Below are positions 9,201 through 18,041 of a stretch of DNA of 64,000 nt, piece after piece (position 1 is the first letter of the stretch; each line of letters begins with the position of its first letter). The stretch is taken from contig JASXTE010000004.1 in assembly GCA_030280995.1 (NCBI GenBank), forward strand, positions 11,585,501-11,649,500, given 5' to 3'. Under the pieces are notes generated by a model, which was given only the letters and a program-made list of their open reading frames with translations, was not told the DNA's origin and searched no databases. Source of the stretch: Hemileia vastatrix. Taxonomy: Eukaryota > Basidiomycota > Pucciniomycetes > Pucciniales > Zaghouaniaceae. A program made the position numbers and the translations under genes.

Positions 9201-12126
9201 TGATCTGGATAATATTCCTGGCAGCTTAAAAAAGAAACCTTACCCAGCATCTCCTGCAAAAAGGAAAGATATTGAAGACAATATAAAATTGTTGTTGGAA
9301 ATGGGTATTGTTGAAAAAGTGGACACAACACCTAAGTATTGTGTCATTTCACCAGTATTAATCTCTTATGAAAAAGATAAGGCAAGATTATGTGGTGATT
9401 ATAGAGCTCTGAATACATATACAGTAGATGATATTTACCCTCTACCAAGGATAGCTTCTATCCATGCTACCTTACAAGGAGCAAAATATATTTCCTGTCT
9501 GGATGGGAACAAGGGTTACCACCAGATTCCTGTGGAAAGAGATTCTCAAAATTACTTATTAATAACCACACATATGGGTATTTATAAGTATGTGAGAATG
9601 CCATTTGGCCCAAAGAATGCCCCTTCAGTCTTCCAAAAATTGATGGATAGTGTTTTTCATCAAGAAATGGTTGAAGGATGGCTATTGGTCTATATTGATG
9701 ACATCATAGTGTTTTCAAAAACATATGATGAACATTTAAATCACCTGAAAAGAGTCTTTCAAAAAATGGATGAAATTAATATGACTATTGCATTAAAGAA
9801 ATGTAAGTTTGGATTTCAATCCTTGAAAGTACTTGGACATGTTGTATCTGGATTACAAATTTGTGTTGACCAGAATAAAGTGGCAGCAATTAAAAACATT
9901 GGGATACCTAAAAATGTAAAAGAGGTTCAAAGTTTTTTAGGTATGTGTGGATATTATAGACAATATATTAAAAATTACCAATCCATTGCAGCCCCTTTAA
10001 CAACATTAATCAGGAAGAATGAAGCTTTCATTTGGAATAATGAAAGACAGCACGCCTTTAACAAATTAAAGGAATGTTTGATGTCAGCTCCAATATTGGG
10101 ACTGCCAGATTTCACCCTACCTTTTATCTTGTACACTGATGCAAGTTTCATAGGTTTGGGTGCTGCTTTACAGCAAAAACAGATAATAAATGGAAAATTA
10201 TCTGAAGTAGTTATCTGTTATATATCCAGAACCTTAAGAAAGACAGAACTAAGGTATGGTGCCACACAGCTAGAATGTTTAGCCGTGGTGTGGGCTTTGG
10301 AGAAACTTCATTACTATCTGGAAGATCAGAAGTTTGAACTTATAACAGATTGCAGTGCAGTAAAATCATTACTAAACATGAAAACACCTAATAGGCACAT
10401 GTTTAGATGGCAACTAGCTGTACAAGAGTACAGAGGAAGAATGACAATTACTCACAGAGCAGGAACATTGCATTCAAATGTGGATTTATTATCAAGAAGT
10501 CCTTTGCCAAATGATGCTGACAACCCAGCTTATGTACCTGAAAATGAGGTTATACATATATTTGGGATTAATATAGTGGATTTAGAAGAAGAGTTTATGC
10601 AAACTATATTGGAAAATTATTCATCTGATAAAGATTTGTCTAAACTATCTACCATTCTTAATGATCCAACAAATGCCTCCATGAGTGCATTAATTAAAAC
10701 CTTGCCTCCAAAGTATAAAAATGCGTTGGAAAAAGGTAAACTATCAATTGAAGATGGATATATATATTACAGGAAAAAGTTAAGCAATGTAATAGTAATA
10801 CCACCTTCTATGAAAGAGTTAATGTTGAGTACTTGTCATGATGACATCTTAGCTGGTCATTTTGACTTTAACAAAACATTAACCAGAGTTAAAAATACAG
10901 CCTGGTGGATAAACATGAAAGAGGATGTACAAAAATACATTGAAACATGTGACTCTTGTCAGAAATCTAAAAGATTAACTGGGAAGAGAGCTGGGTTGTT
11001 ACAACAAATAGAGCAGCCAAAAGCTCCATGGGAAATTATAAACATGGATTTTGTAACTGGCTTGCCATTAGCAGGAAAAGAAAGTTTCAATTCTTGCTGG
11101 GTAATAGTGGATAGATTAACAAAAATGTGTAAGTTTATCCCTACCCATAAAGAGGTATCTGCAAAAGACTTGGCATTACTATGGTGGACTCAGATGATGA
11201 ATACTGCTGGGTTCCCCAAAGCCATAATCTCTGACAGAGACCCTAAATTTACTTCAGAGTTCTGGACATCTTTGATGGAAGTATCAGGTTGTCAATTAAA
11301 ATTGTCTACAGCACACCATCCACAAACTGATGGGCTGGCTGAGAGGATGATACAAACTCTTGAAGACATGATCAGAAGATATTGTGCCTTTGGATTAGAA
11401 TACAAAGACAATGAGAAATTCACACATGACTGGGTAACATTAATTCCTGGCCTTGAATTTGCTTATAACAGCACAACTCATTCTGTAACAGAGAAGAAAC
11501 CATTTGAACTCTGGCTGGGATATGTACCAAATACCCCAGTAAATCTTTTAAATAAGCTACCAAGGTTGGATATACACCCTGGCACTAAATCCTTTATTCA
11601 TATGCAACAAATGTGTAGAAAGCATGCAGAAGAATGCATCCAAAAAGCATTTGAATATGAAAAGAAAAGGTGGGACAAATCTCATAAAGAATTTGAATTT
11701 AAAAAGGGAGATGAAGTCCTCATATCAACACTACATTTTAACTTACAAGGTAATGTTAAATTAAAGGATCCCTTTGTAGGACCTTTTGTAGTAAATAAAA
11801 TGGTTGGGAATAATGCAGTGGAAGTCATATTATATGCTCCATATGATAGGAAACATCCAGTTTTCCCTATCTCATTATTGAAACCTTACCATGCAAATGA
11901 TCCTGACTTATTTCCAAAAAGAAGGGGAAGGCCTAAAAAGCAACCTGAAGAAATTGTGGAAAAAGCAGAGATTGAAAAAATACTCAAGAAAAGAATCCTT
12001 ACTAAAGAAAAAGGAACTGAGTATTTACTAAGATTTAAAGGGAAATCAAATGAATTTGATAAATGGATACCTGAAAAAGAAATTTCTAATTTATCCACCC
12101 TTCTTAAAAAATTTAAACAGAAATAA
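6253..12126 (+). CDS. Ty3-type Gag-Pol polyprotein with chromodomain
   Basis: This is a single uninterrupted 1957-aa polyprotein. The N-terminus carries a YNLRPR motif and then a Ser/Gln/Asn-rich stretch. A long coiled coil spans ~277-410 and a retrotransposon Gag domain ~470-640. A CX2CX7HXC zinc knuckle (CYKCNEPWVKGHTC) begins at 679. The aspartic protease has DTGA at 793. RT has LCGDYRALN near 1047 and YIDD at 1147. RNase H starts at TDAS near 1296. Integrase has an HHCC module from 1529, core acids D1599, D1661 and E1697 (35-residue spacing) and a GPF-like tail. The last ~50 residues (EYLLRFKGK...EFDKWIPEKEI) form a chromodomain. Gag and Pol share one frame, so no frameshift is needed. 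All catalytic residues inspected are intact. The ATG at 6253 precedes YNLRPR, supporting this start. Confidence 0.95.
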   Translation: MCDNNDIVSNKVKPYNLRPRAERPVTGHSNGGPGLSHNKQHSVNVSGGKGKASKAGFNKEIKKYITRTSSLPIHPNEHLDSKSQQYSGPDQQSGKESSSRFHRSQPSSSGHKDSTTNSSNQQFHSNTSSPRGGPKNYSKQMEMGLVRPKLQQSSTAGLQQSPLQGKGKERQRKWDKTLVSHPTSYDQLYQPDNKLLIGNEIDKEILDIIDKDLKDYSFEQNILNLSLHEDNVNSFMDHQENTINIKIEPNELNLDPENESSELDTEKIEYFLKENPMESKIISKLLLRIEKLEEFSKESNINTENVLLQLTQSLSTTANKLKIIENSNNELINENKRLKSEIRNLENKLEHSQNIMATIEGRVKLSFSNVNDTLTQVPVIKDRLQRVEIEVANILKNTETIKDNTSYVERVPVFMKHSEDKPMIEHEHSVIGSENIKSVKDEINDHLSKVSELLNIPQVREAKTSQKNCPKLDQYPSFDGDSKSDWQQFIQRIDNLKFSYKLPDEEITSKLISLFTDVALLWFESVLSEGINYSWNEWKALIERQFGGPKFRITQQRLYERARYNPNAGDKPMVFLMNLIKIMKAMDPKMDYEEWKEKIIYKLPISVRDIIVARTETVRDTSGFINICNEILLNHKYETKYSNYRQSVEVVKPTTSKLPVEKKKPSAPLVPKRQENNTCYKCNEPWVKGHTCKKRINVIETSQNSEPSNHEDENVESSEDCKSNISYSDDENEIFVLEQDIMFLNNAIPHTDTSLTSIEEAEIIKDVSQDTYKITPIRAPVIICGKEMNAILDTGAAGSVVSLNALMKLDSKYQEKLEPVQTKNWRGFGSVLNPIGKYKTAVFFKYSNGYVRAVCEFVIMDNNNCSDWFIIGNDLLTKFGIKLDPANSCFTIGVNGKRKFKICSENSVYAISPREEQLQGGRTTNEVGELENEIQKASFSPQLSKIEQEDILRLIKSYPMAFAHGSNELGLVKDHEMKISLSCDLDNIPGSLKKKPYPASPAKRKDIEDNIKLLLEMGIVEKVDTTPKYCVISPVLISYEKDKARLCGDYRALNTYTVDDIYPLPRIASIHATLQGAKYISCLDGNKGYHQIPVERDSQNYLLITTHMGIYKYVRMPFGPKNAPSVFQKLMDSVFHQEMVEGWLLVYIDDIIVFSKTYDEHLNHLKRVFQKMDEINMTIALKKCKFGFQSLKVLGHVVSGLQICVDQNKVAAIKNIGIPKNVKEVQSFLGMCGYYRQYIKNYQSIAAPLTTLIRKNEAFIWNNERQHAFNKLKECLMSAPILGLPDFTLPFILYTDASFIGLGAALQQKQIINGKLSEVVICYISRTLRKTELRYGATQLECLAVVWALEKLHYYLEDQKFELITDCSAVKSLLNMKTPNRHMFRWQLAVQEYRGRMTITHRAGTLHSNVDLLSRSPLPNDADNPAYVPENEVIHIFGINIVDLEEEFMQTILENYSSDKDLSKLSTILNDPTNASMSALIKTLPPKYKNALEKGKLSIEDGYIYYRKKLSNVIVIPPSMKELMLSTCHDDILAGHFDFNKTLTRVKNTAWWINMKEDVQKYIETCDSCQKSKRLTGKRAGLLQQIEQPKAPWEIINMDFVTGLPLAGKESFNSCWVIVDRLTKMCKFIPTHKEVSAKDLALLWWTQMMNTAGFPKAIISDRDPKFTSEFWTSLMEVSGCQLKLSTAHHPQTDGLAERMIQTLEDMIRRYCAFGLEYKDNEKFTHDWVTLIPGLEFAYNSTTHSVTEKKPFELWLGYVPNTPVNLLNKLPRLDIHPGTKSFIHMQQMCRKHAEECIQKAFEYEKKRWDKSHKEFEFKKGDEVLISTLHFNLQGNVKLKDPFVGPFVVNKMVGNNAVEVILYAPYDRKHPVFPISLLKPYHANDPDLFPKRRGRPKKQPEEIVEKAEIEKILKKRILTKEKGTEYLLRFKGKSNEFDKWIPEKEISNLSTLLKKFKQK
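6341..6790 (+). CDS. Overprinted coiled-coil/RGR-tail ORF within gag
   Basis: This 149-codon ATG-initiated ORF lies in the +1 frame relative to Gag-Pol and entirely inside its 5' end. Its product reads like a real protein. It has an acidic start (MSLEEREKLLKQ), a hydrophobic heptad helix over residues ~35-85 (LQEQVHSLSTLMNTL, VRVNNIVDQINNLEKR), a polar linker and a basic YRGKARRGRG tail before the stop. In the same stretch the Gag-Pol frame encodes only Ser/Gln/Asn-rich low-complexity sequence, as expected if the +1 frame is the constrained one. It could be a small nucleic-acid-binding or Gag-like accessory protein. Its ATG is the second or later ATG of the transcript, so leaky scanning would be needed. 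I know of no named family. Confidence 0.55.
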   Translation: MEGQDSPIINNTPSMSLEEREKLLKQVSIKKSKNTLQEQVHSLSTLMNTLTVRVNNIVDQINNLEKRAAQGFIEVNQALVDIKTQPPTVATNNSIATPPAQEEDQKITVSKWKWDWYAQNYNNPQQQGSSSHPYRGKARRGRGSGIRPW

Positions 12127-12297
12127 ATTTCTGTTCAACCAGCTGAGGGGTTAAAAAACCAGTACTCATAATATTTTATTATGTTTTATTTCTTTAAAGT
12201 TGAATCTTTAATGCTACAGATTTATTCTGAATACCTGAAAATTACAAATTAAATAAAATAAAATGTATAACTTATCATTTTTTTTATTGTTTTTTTT

Positions 12298-12308
12298 GGG
12301 TGGGCGAG
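12298..12308 (+). other. Putative polypurine tract
   Basis: GGGTGGGCGAG directly abuts the 3' LTR, the position where Ty3 elements prime plus-strand synthesis. It is G-rich but interrupted by T and C, so it is an imperfect polypurine tract. Confidence 0.45.
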
Positions 12309-13811
12309 TGTCAGCCTGTATATCTCCAGGACTGAGTAAAAAGTACTTATAAGTTATGTTAAACACATGAACTATACATGGGAATAATAAATAAGAGTAC
12401 ACAAATAGTATACATAAGTAAAATTATGATAATACACAAAAAAATGCCATTATAACACCTTATATACACGCATATATCCACCTTTTATAGGTCTTATGTA
12501 CTTAATATTAAGTTGGAATATGTTAGGGTAATCTTAAGAACCTTAAGTATAAGGCTGCATAATTTTTAAGTACACTTAAAGCTGTTATATTCATTGTTTT
12601 ATGCAAAAAACAAGAAATGCGCTTTATTTCACTTAAAAGTTGACTATATGCGCTATAAAATTGAGAATATCAAAATTGCGCTTTGACAGATCAATTGGGC
12701 TCATTTAGAACTATTGATTTGGCTATTTAAATGCATAAAATTAACACTTTTCAAATTTGGTGTTTTTTATGCCAGAAATGGCTTCTGTGTACTGGCCACA
12801 TACTGCCTGCTTTTTTCCCGTGTGAATAGCTTCATTTTTAACAAAGTTAGCTTTTTCACACTATAATTACCCCACATTCTACGCCCACTGTGGGGAAACA
12901 CACTAAAATAGGCGACAGGCGCTTATTTAGTGTCCTAGCTTAATTAATAATGCATTGACCCTGTTTATATGCACTAATTTCATTAATAACCTCACTCTTG
13001 GCACTTTATTTCATCACCACGCTTAAACTCGCCTAATTTTAGTCAAGGATTTACCCGTGCAAGCGCCTGCCAAGAACTGCATGTAGTTACCCCACATCTC
13101 ACGCTCTTTTTTAAGTTTTTGGGTGGTTTCTCAGTCAATTTTGGTTATTTTTGAATGGGAATTTCACGTAGTATAATGTCAGGATTAGCCCCATTATTTC
13201 TACAGTAAATCCCCCTTATTATTAAGCTATTATTAACCTTAAAGAGTCTCCTTTAGTCCTTAATATTATTGTTTTATACGCATATACTCTCTTTCTGTCT
13301 TTTTCTTTAATTTTGATGGATTTCCCTTGTTATTTCAGGATTTTGGCGGTTGTTACTCTTCTAATTATGTCAAGGATCACTGGGATTGTTGATGGGAATG
13401 TCTATTAGTTGTTTAGAGGCGTGATTAACTGTGTATTGGGTGGTACATCAAGGGAATCATTGGGGAACTCAGTGTGTATAAAAAGGAGGAGGTTTTTGGG
13501 TTGTATTTCTTCATTCTTTATCATTTACAATTAACCAATATAACCAAACAAATTACAATACATATCAATTAGTACTTTTATAAGACTTTTGAATAGTATC
13601 TGAATTATAAAATCTATTTTTCTACCAACTACAAAGATTGTAAGCCATATATAAAACTAGTGAGAATTATATTACTGAGACCTTTAAATTTTGATTATAT
13701 TTTCCTACTTATTGGATTTTTATTACAGTATTCATATAGGACCATTTAAATCTTCTAGACAACTGACTATTCAAGCTAGTTCACGTCCTTGTACTTGACC
13801 TTAGCCTGACA
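12309..13811 (+). repeat. 3' LTR of Ty3 element (1503 bp)
   Basis: Direct copy of the 5' LTR at an offset of 8229, with TGTCAG...CTGACA ends, followed by the AGCTG target duplication. Its TATA box is at 13477-13484. Read outward, that box points into the antisense side of the interrupted transposase gene. Confidence 0.95.
13477..13484 (+). promoter_or_regulatory. TATA box of the 3' LTR
   Basis: TATAAAAA in the same context as in the 5' LTR. If active, it would drive a read-through antisense transcript into the transposase fragment at 13812-15712. Confidence 0.45.
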
Positions 13812-15712
13812 AGCTGGATGACCTACTCTGGCTTCTTGATCGATTTGTTCCCAATCCTTCATTATCTAGTCCATGATGACTTGATGACTGTCTTGAACTC
13901 GTACGTCTTTGCCGCTTGTGCTGTCTCGTGTGTCCTGTATCATCATCATCATTATTCGTGGTGCTTAAGCTACTTCTACGTTTTTTCGAATGTTTGTGCA
14001 GTGAAGTATCAGAAAAGAAATCATCATCTTCTTCTCTTACATGCCAATTTTTATCCTTTTCCAGCTTTCTTTCTAGATCTTTTGCTGCATTTTGGATTTG
14101 AAAATAGCTTAGACTGTGATCTTTTAGGTTGCCAAGCATATGTGAATGCATAACATCAATTGAGCAATATTCAGTTGGACGCCAATATTCAAGGTTATTC
14201 AGCTCACTCCATCGTACCCCATGATTTTGAACAATTGATACACGCTCCCAATGTGACTTAGAATTTTTCCACTTTGTTGCCCAGCACATATGATCCTCAT
14301 GATTCCGTAATGAAAAATTTCCCACATTCTTTTCACTAATTTCATCTTTAGAGATATTACAGAAAGAGCAGAACATTTTTGCAGAGTGACTCGAAAAGCC
14401 AGCCAATTTTCGTATTGCAGGAATGTCACATATCAAAGAGAACAATGCAACTCTTAATTTCCGGCCTCGTGGATAAAGATGTGTCTTTTCAATCAATATA
14501 CCATCCCATAGAGTTTGTAGATCATTAACCAGTGGTTTTAGAAGGTGATTAAGCTGTTCACTTGTGGGTTCTGTTGGTCCGGGTATAATAGAATACAAAA
14601 AAAGATTTTCCATTTTGTATCTATCTTCTTGAGGTAGGTTCATACACACCATCATAATATTGCCTACAGACTTCTGATGACCTCCAATCCTATTGCCACC
14701 AGGCCTAAACCAGTCGACATATAAAGTAAACATTAAGTTGCCTGAAGTTATCGTATATTCATCATCATTGCTATCCAGAGCTGGAGTGGTTATGGGAAAG
14801 TTTTTCCAAATTGAACCATCACAAACATCCTTCATCAAATCACACTCTACACGTTCTGCCACAGGGGTTTTCTTCTCAATCAGAAGCTCAAATTTGAACA
14901 GTTTGATCTTTTCCTTAAGCCAGTCGATAAAAGAATGGTGATGAAATGTTTTAAGAGATAAGTATTTTACATGTTCTTGATGTTCCTCCATCAAATACAG
15001 CCTTTCATCACATTTAACTGCAATTTGTCCTGCTCCAAACATTTTTAAATAGCGCTTTGATGATGAAAGAAACGGTTGATTGCAACATAGTATAGATGGT
15101 TGAGATTCAGAGTTATACTCATAAAGAGCAAAGCATTTAGGACAGCATGTTTTAGTGAAAAATGATTGATTGAGCTTTAATCGACTAAAAACTGTATCTA
15201 TCGAGCGTGGGACCAGGCGGACAATGCTATCAGAATCCAGTATTCCACTATCACCTAGAAGTTTGAGCTTCTTAATTTCTTCATCCAAAAATTGAGTACA
15301 ACCTTCTTTGCTCAAATGATGAATCAGAGAAAGCTTTGCTGCCTGCCACATAATTATTTGGCTATACCGTTCCCCGAGATTTGAGTTTCTAGAGACTGTT
15401 GAAGATACTTCTGCCCCCAATAGCAACTGCCCCTATGTAATAAATCATTGAAACATCATAAAGACTTTAATTCTCACATTGAACTATAGATATACAGCTT
15501 ACTGTTTCTGTGGAGCGGGAACTTCCAATGTTAAGTGGATTGTTGGAAGAAATAACCATCTGGGCCTTCCTATTTCTTTCCTCTTGATGTTTTGCATAAG
15601 AATTAGAGCTTTTGAAAGCCATACCAACTTCAAAGGACCCAGAAGAAGTTTGATACTTTCTATTGACACATCCAAGATCTTGACATTGACATACATGAAA
15701 AAATGGAGGCAT
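13812..15712 (-). pseudogene. Plavaka-like transposase, N-terminal and catalytic part (interrupted)
   Basis: Exon 1 is 15712-15503 and exon 2 starts at 15432, with a 70-nt intron (GTAAGC...TAG, phase 0). Coding runs open to the Ty3 insertion at 13812. The N-terminus has a Cys-rich segment (CQCQDLGC) and a GSFEVGMAFKSSNSYAKH block. A treble-clef-like CCPKCF...CC follows. The core diagnostic of fungal CMC/Plavaka transposases comes next: FTLYVDWFRPGGNRIGGHQK, then NLFLYSIIPGPTEP, HLYPRGRKLR, SHSAKMFCSFC, HGVRWSELNNLEYW and IDVMHSHMLG. A charged Ser/Arg-rich linker ends at the insertion. With the 3' part at 2588-4074 the uninterrupted gene would encode about 1057 aa, and the frame is preserved across the target site. 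No stop other than the insertion is seen, so the gene was probably functional until recently. Confidence 0.85.
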
Positions 15713-16787
15713 TGTAATTGTGATAATTGTAGGAATAAGTTAGCTATTCGAAGTTACCGATTGAAGGTATTCCTTTTTTTGAAAGGCACTAGCTAATATA
15801 AGCTACATTTTTTTATCAAAAGAATATGATGGAATATGTGTTGAAATTATTTAAGTTTAAATGTTTAATTTTTAATCGGATAAATTATATATTAATTTAA
15901 AGTTATGCAGTCTACTTTATTTGTATTCTGTATACTCTCTGCATTTGTACAACAATGCATGCATGTTTATCAGAATATTTTCTATCATAGAAAAAATTCT
16001 GTTGTACGCACAAGCATCTTAATTATTTTTCTATCAAATGCCTTCTGAGTTATATCTAACTACCCTATAATTATTTGATTTTGATAAAAATTCTTAGTTA
16101 TGGACTATAAGAAAAGTAATCCATATTTTTAACATAATTATTTAAAAAATTACCCCAAAAATCAAAGTTAAACCCAAAAATAAGTTTAATATTTTGTAAA
16201 AAACAATCACAAACATATTTCTTTCAACTTGAAAATTGGTCTGTACTAGGTAGAATTTTCTATAAAGAAAAAATCAAAAATACTCAAATAATAGATGCTA
16301 CAAAAGTGTAAACCTTAAAGAATTACATAAAAGCTGAAACCTTGTATAACTTTTCATACATAAATGCGATGAAGTGACACTCTAGTCTATTTATTCAGGT
16401 TGAAAAAAATTACTCAAAAGAATATGTATTACTATCATATTGGACCAAAAATAATTTTTTGGTAATCAAAAAATGAACATAGCCTCACATTTAACAAATT
16501 ATTTTTGTGGAAGAATTTTTTGAAAAGAAAAAAAAATCCGTTTCTTAAATGAGTCTGCTTTTATCACATAATCATTCTCTTTATTTTATACCATTCCTTT
16601 TGAGTTCAAGTTGCATATAAAAATATAATTTATGCATATTATAATTCCATAAAGTCGAAATATTTCTTATTCTTAATTTTTGTGATATTTCTCCTTAAAT
16701 CAACTTTGATCATAAAGTTTTGGAGCTCAACAATTTATCCTTCCTCTTTGTTTAATTTAATTGAACACTTTCTTAATCTTATTATTT
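15713..16787. other. A+T-rich intergenic region
   Basis: Upstream regions of two divergent genes (the transposase on minus, the next gene on plus). Poly-A/T runs and short AT repeats only. No terminal repeat of the transposon could be recognised here. Confidence 0.5.
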
Positions 16788-17909
16788 ATGAACCCTAGTA
16801 GCTCTTACTTTCCTCATGGAAACCTGCCCACAAACACAAGAACACTTAATAGAATTTTTAATGAGACTTTGCCTCCATTCAATTCTCACTTTTGTAGATC
16901 TATACACAATTTTTGTCGTTCACTTTTGGATATGTCACCAGAATCAAATGGATGGAAACAAAACCCTACTGAAGAGCAATTAGACAGATTTTCATCATTC
17001 GACATGAATTCTTGCAACATTGCCTTTGAACTACCTCATCCAGAATCAAATTCAGCGGTTTCAGAAAAGTTTCCACCAATTTTCCGTGAATCTTTTATTG
17101 AGCACCTTCGCATGTGTGGTTTCCCAGGATCAACTTTCGCTTGGAACCTAGATTGGTTTGACAAATGGAACCAGGTCTTGGCAAATATTCTCATTAAACA
17201 CTGGGACAATGCCTTAAAAACCAATAATTTGATTGCATATCCAATTGACTCAACTCAAATTAGCTTCTCAAATCAAATAGGAGTTCTTCACCGTTGGTTT
17301 TTAGGTCATGCTGATAGATTAAGACTTGGGAAGGATTCTCATAGCTCTCAAGAAATAATCAAAGTGAGAAAGCATAAATATAGAATAAAAAAAAAAGTAT
17401 GAAAATCCCTTTTTTTTCAACCGTTTTTATTTATGACCTTTATTTCAAATAACAAAGATTCTTAGAATTCAGTTAACCGAACTAAACTTCTTAAACAACT
17501 TCCACATTGTGAAACTTATCACAACCTTTTCACAAACATCAAATGTTGTTCAGACACCGAAATTGATAATGATGGATCGTTAAGACGTATCTTAATGCAA
17601 TGGAGGTCTGAAGATTTTTCTAAAGTTGCACAATATCTTGACCAACAACACTTTGATATTCGAGATAATTCAACCTACTCTGGCAGTGTGCTAAAGGACT
17701 TGGCCTTGTACAAAAGAATCAGTTTGGTTTCAACATTATCCCCTAACCTTAATCCTTCTCATGTCCCCCGGGGTTTGCCGAATGACTGTTATTCTCCCTT
17801 ATATCTTGCATCTCTAAATCCTCAACAACTCAGACTTTTAAATCCTCAAAATCCCATAAATTTACCTGCTCTCCTTGAAATTCTTTGTTCCTCTAATGTG
17901 AGTGATTGA
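16788..17909 (+). CDS. Hypothetical transposon-associated protein, two exons
   Basis: Exons are 16788-17396 and 17466-17909. The 69-nt intron has a GTATGA donor and a CTTAG acceptor and keeps phase, giving 350 aa. Using the downstream CAG as acceptor instead would run into a stop, which supports the chosen site. The middle is Trp-rich (FAWNLDWFDKWNQVLANIL, LHRWFLGHADRLR), followed by a Lys/Arg-rich stretch, then CCSDTEID and MQWRSEDFSKVAQYLD. Near the C-terminus are VPRGLPNDCYSPLYLASLN and a Pro/Leu-rich end. From memory, the order 'CSDTE - W(R)S - GLPxxxYxxxYLxxL' recurs in many unnamed basidiomycete proteins near DNA transposons; I cannot verify this here. It converges on the SNF2 gene, with 132 bp between stop codons. 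Function unknown. Confidence 0.7.
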
Positions 17910-18041
17910 CAAACTCCCTTAATAATAGGTTTGCACACTCATACTCCTCATTTCCACTGTTTGGGACACTTAGCCTTGAAAACAAAAACATAATTTTAAT
18001 GATTACTATTATCATTAAAATTTATAGAAATGAAATTTGGC

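Larger units (their letters stand above)
4080..13811 (+). mobile_element. Full-length Ty3 (chromovirus-type) LTR retrotransposon
   Basis: The element is bounded by two 1503-bp direct repeats starting TGTCAG and ending CTGACA. A perfect 5-bp target duplication, AGCTG, lies at 4075-4079 and 13812-13816. Inside are a 670-bp leader, one Gag-Pol ORF with protease, RT, RNase H, integrase and chromodomain, and a G-rich stretch before the 3' LTR. Lines of the two LTRs compared by eye at an offset of 8229 show no difference, so insertion was recent and the copy may be active. It sits inside a transposase gene. The chromodomain suggests chromatin-directed integration, as known for chromoviruses. Confidence 0.95.

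Noticed and set aside
13818..14153. Plus-strand ORFs opposite the transposase
   Set aside because: Shadows of the minus-strand coding frame, which has clear Plavaka-type motifs.
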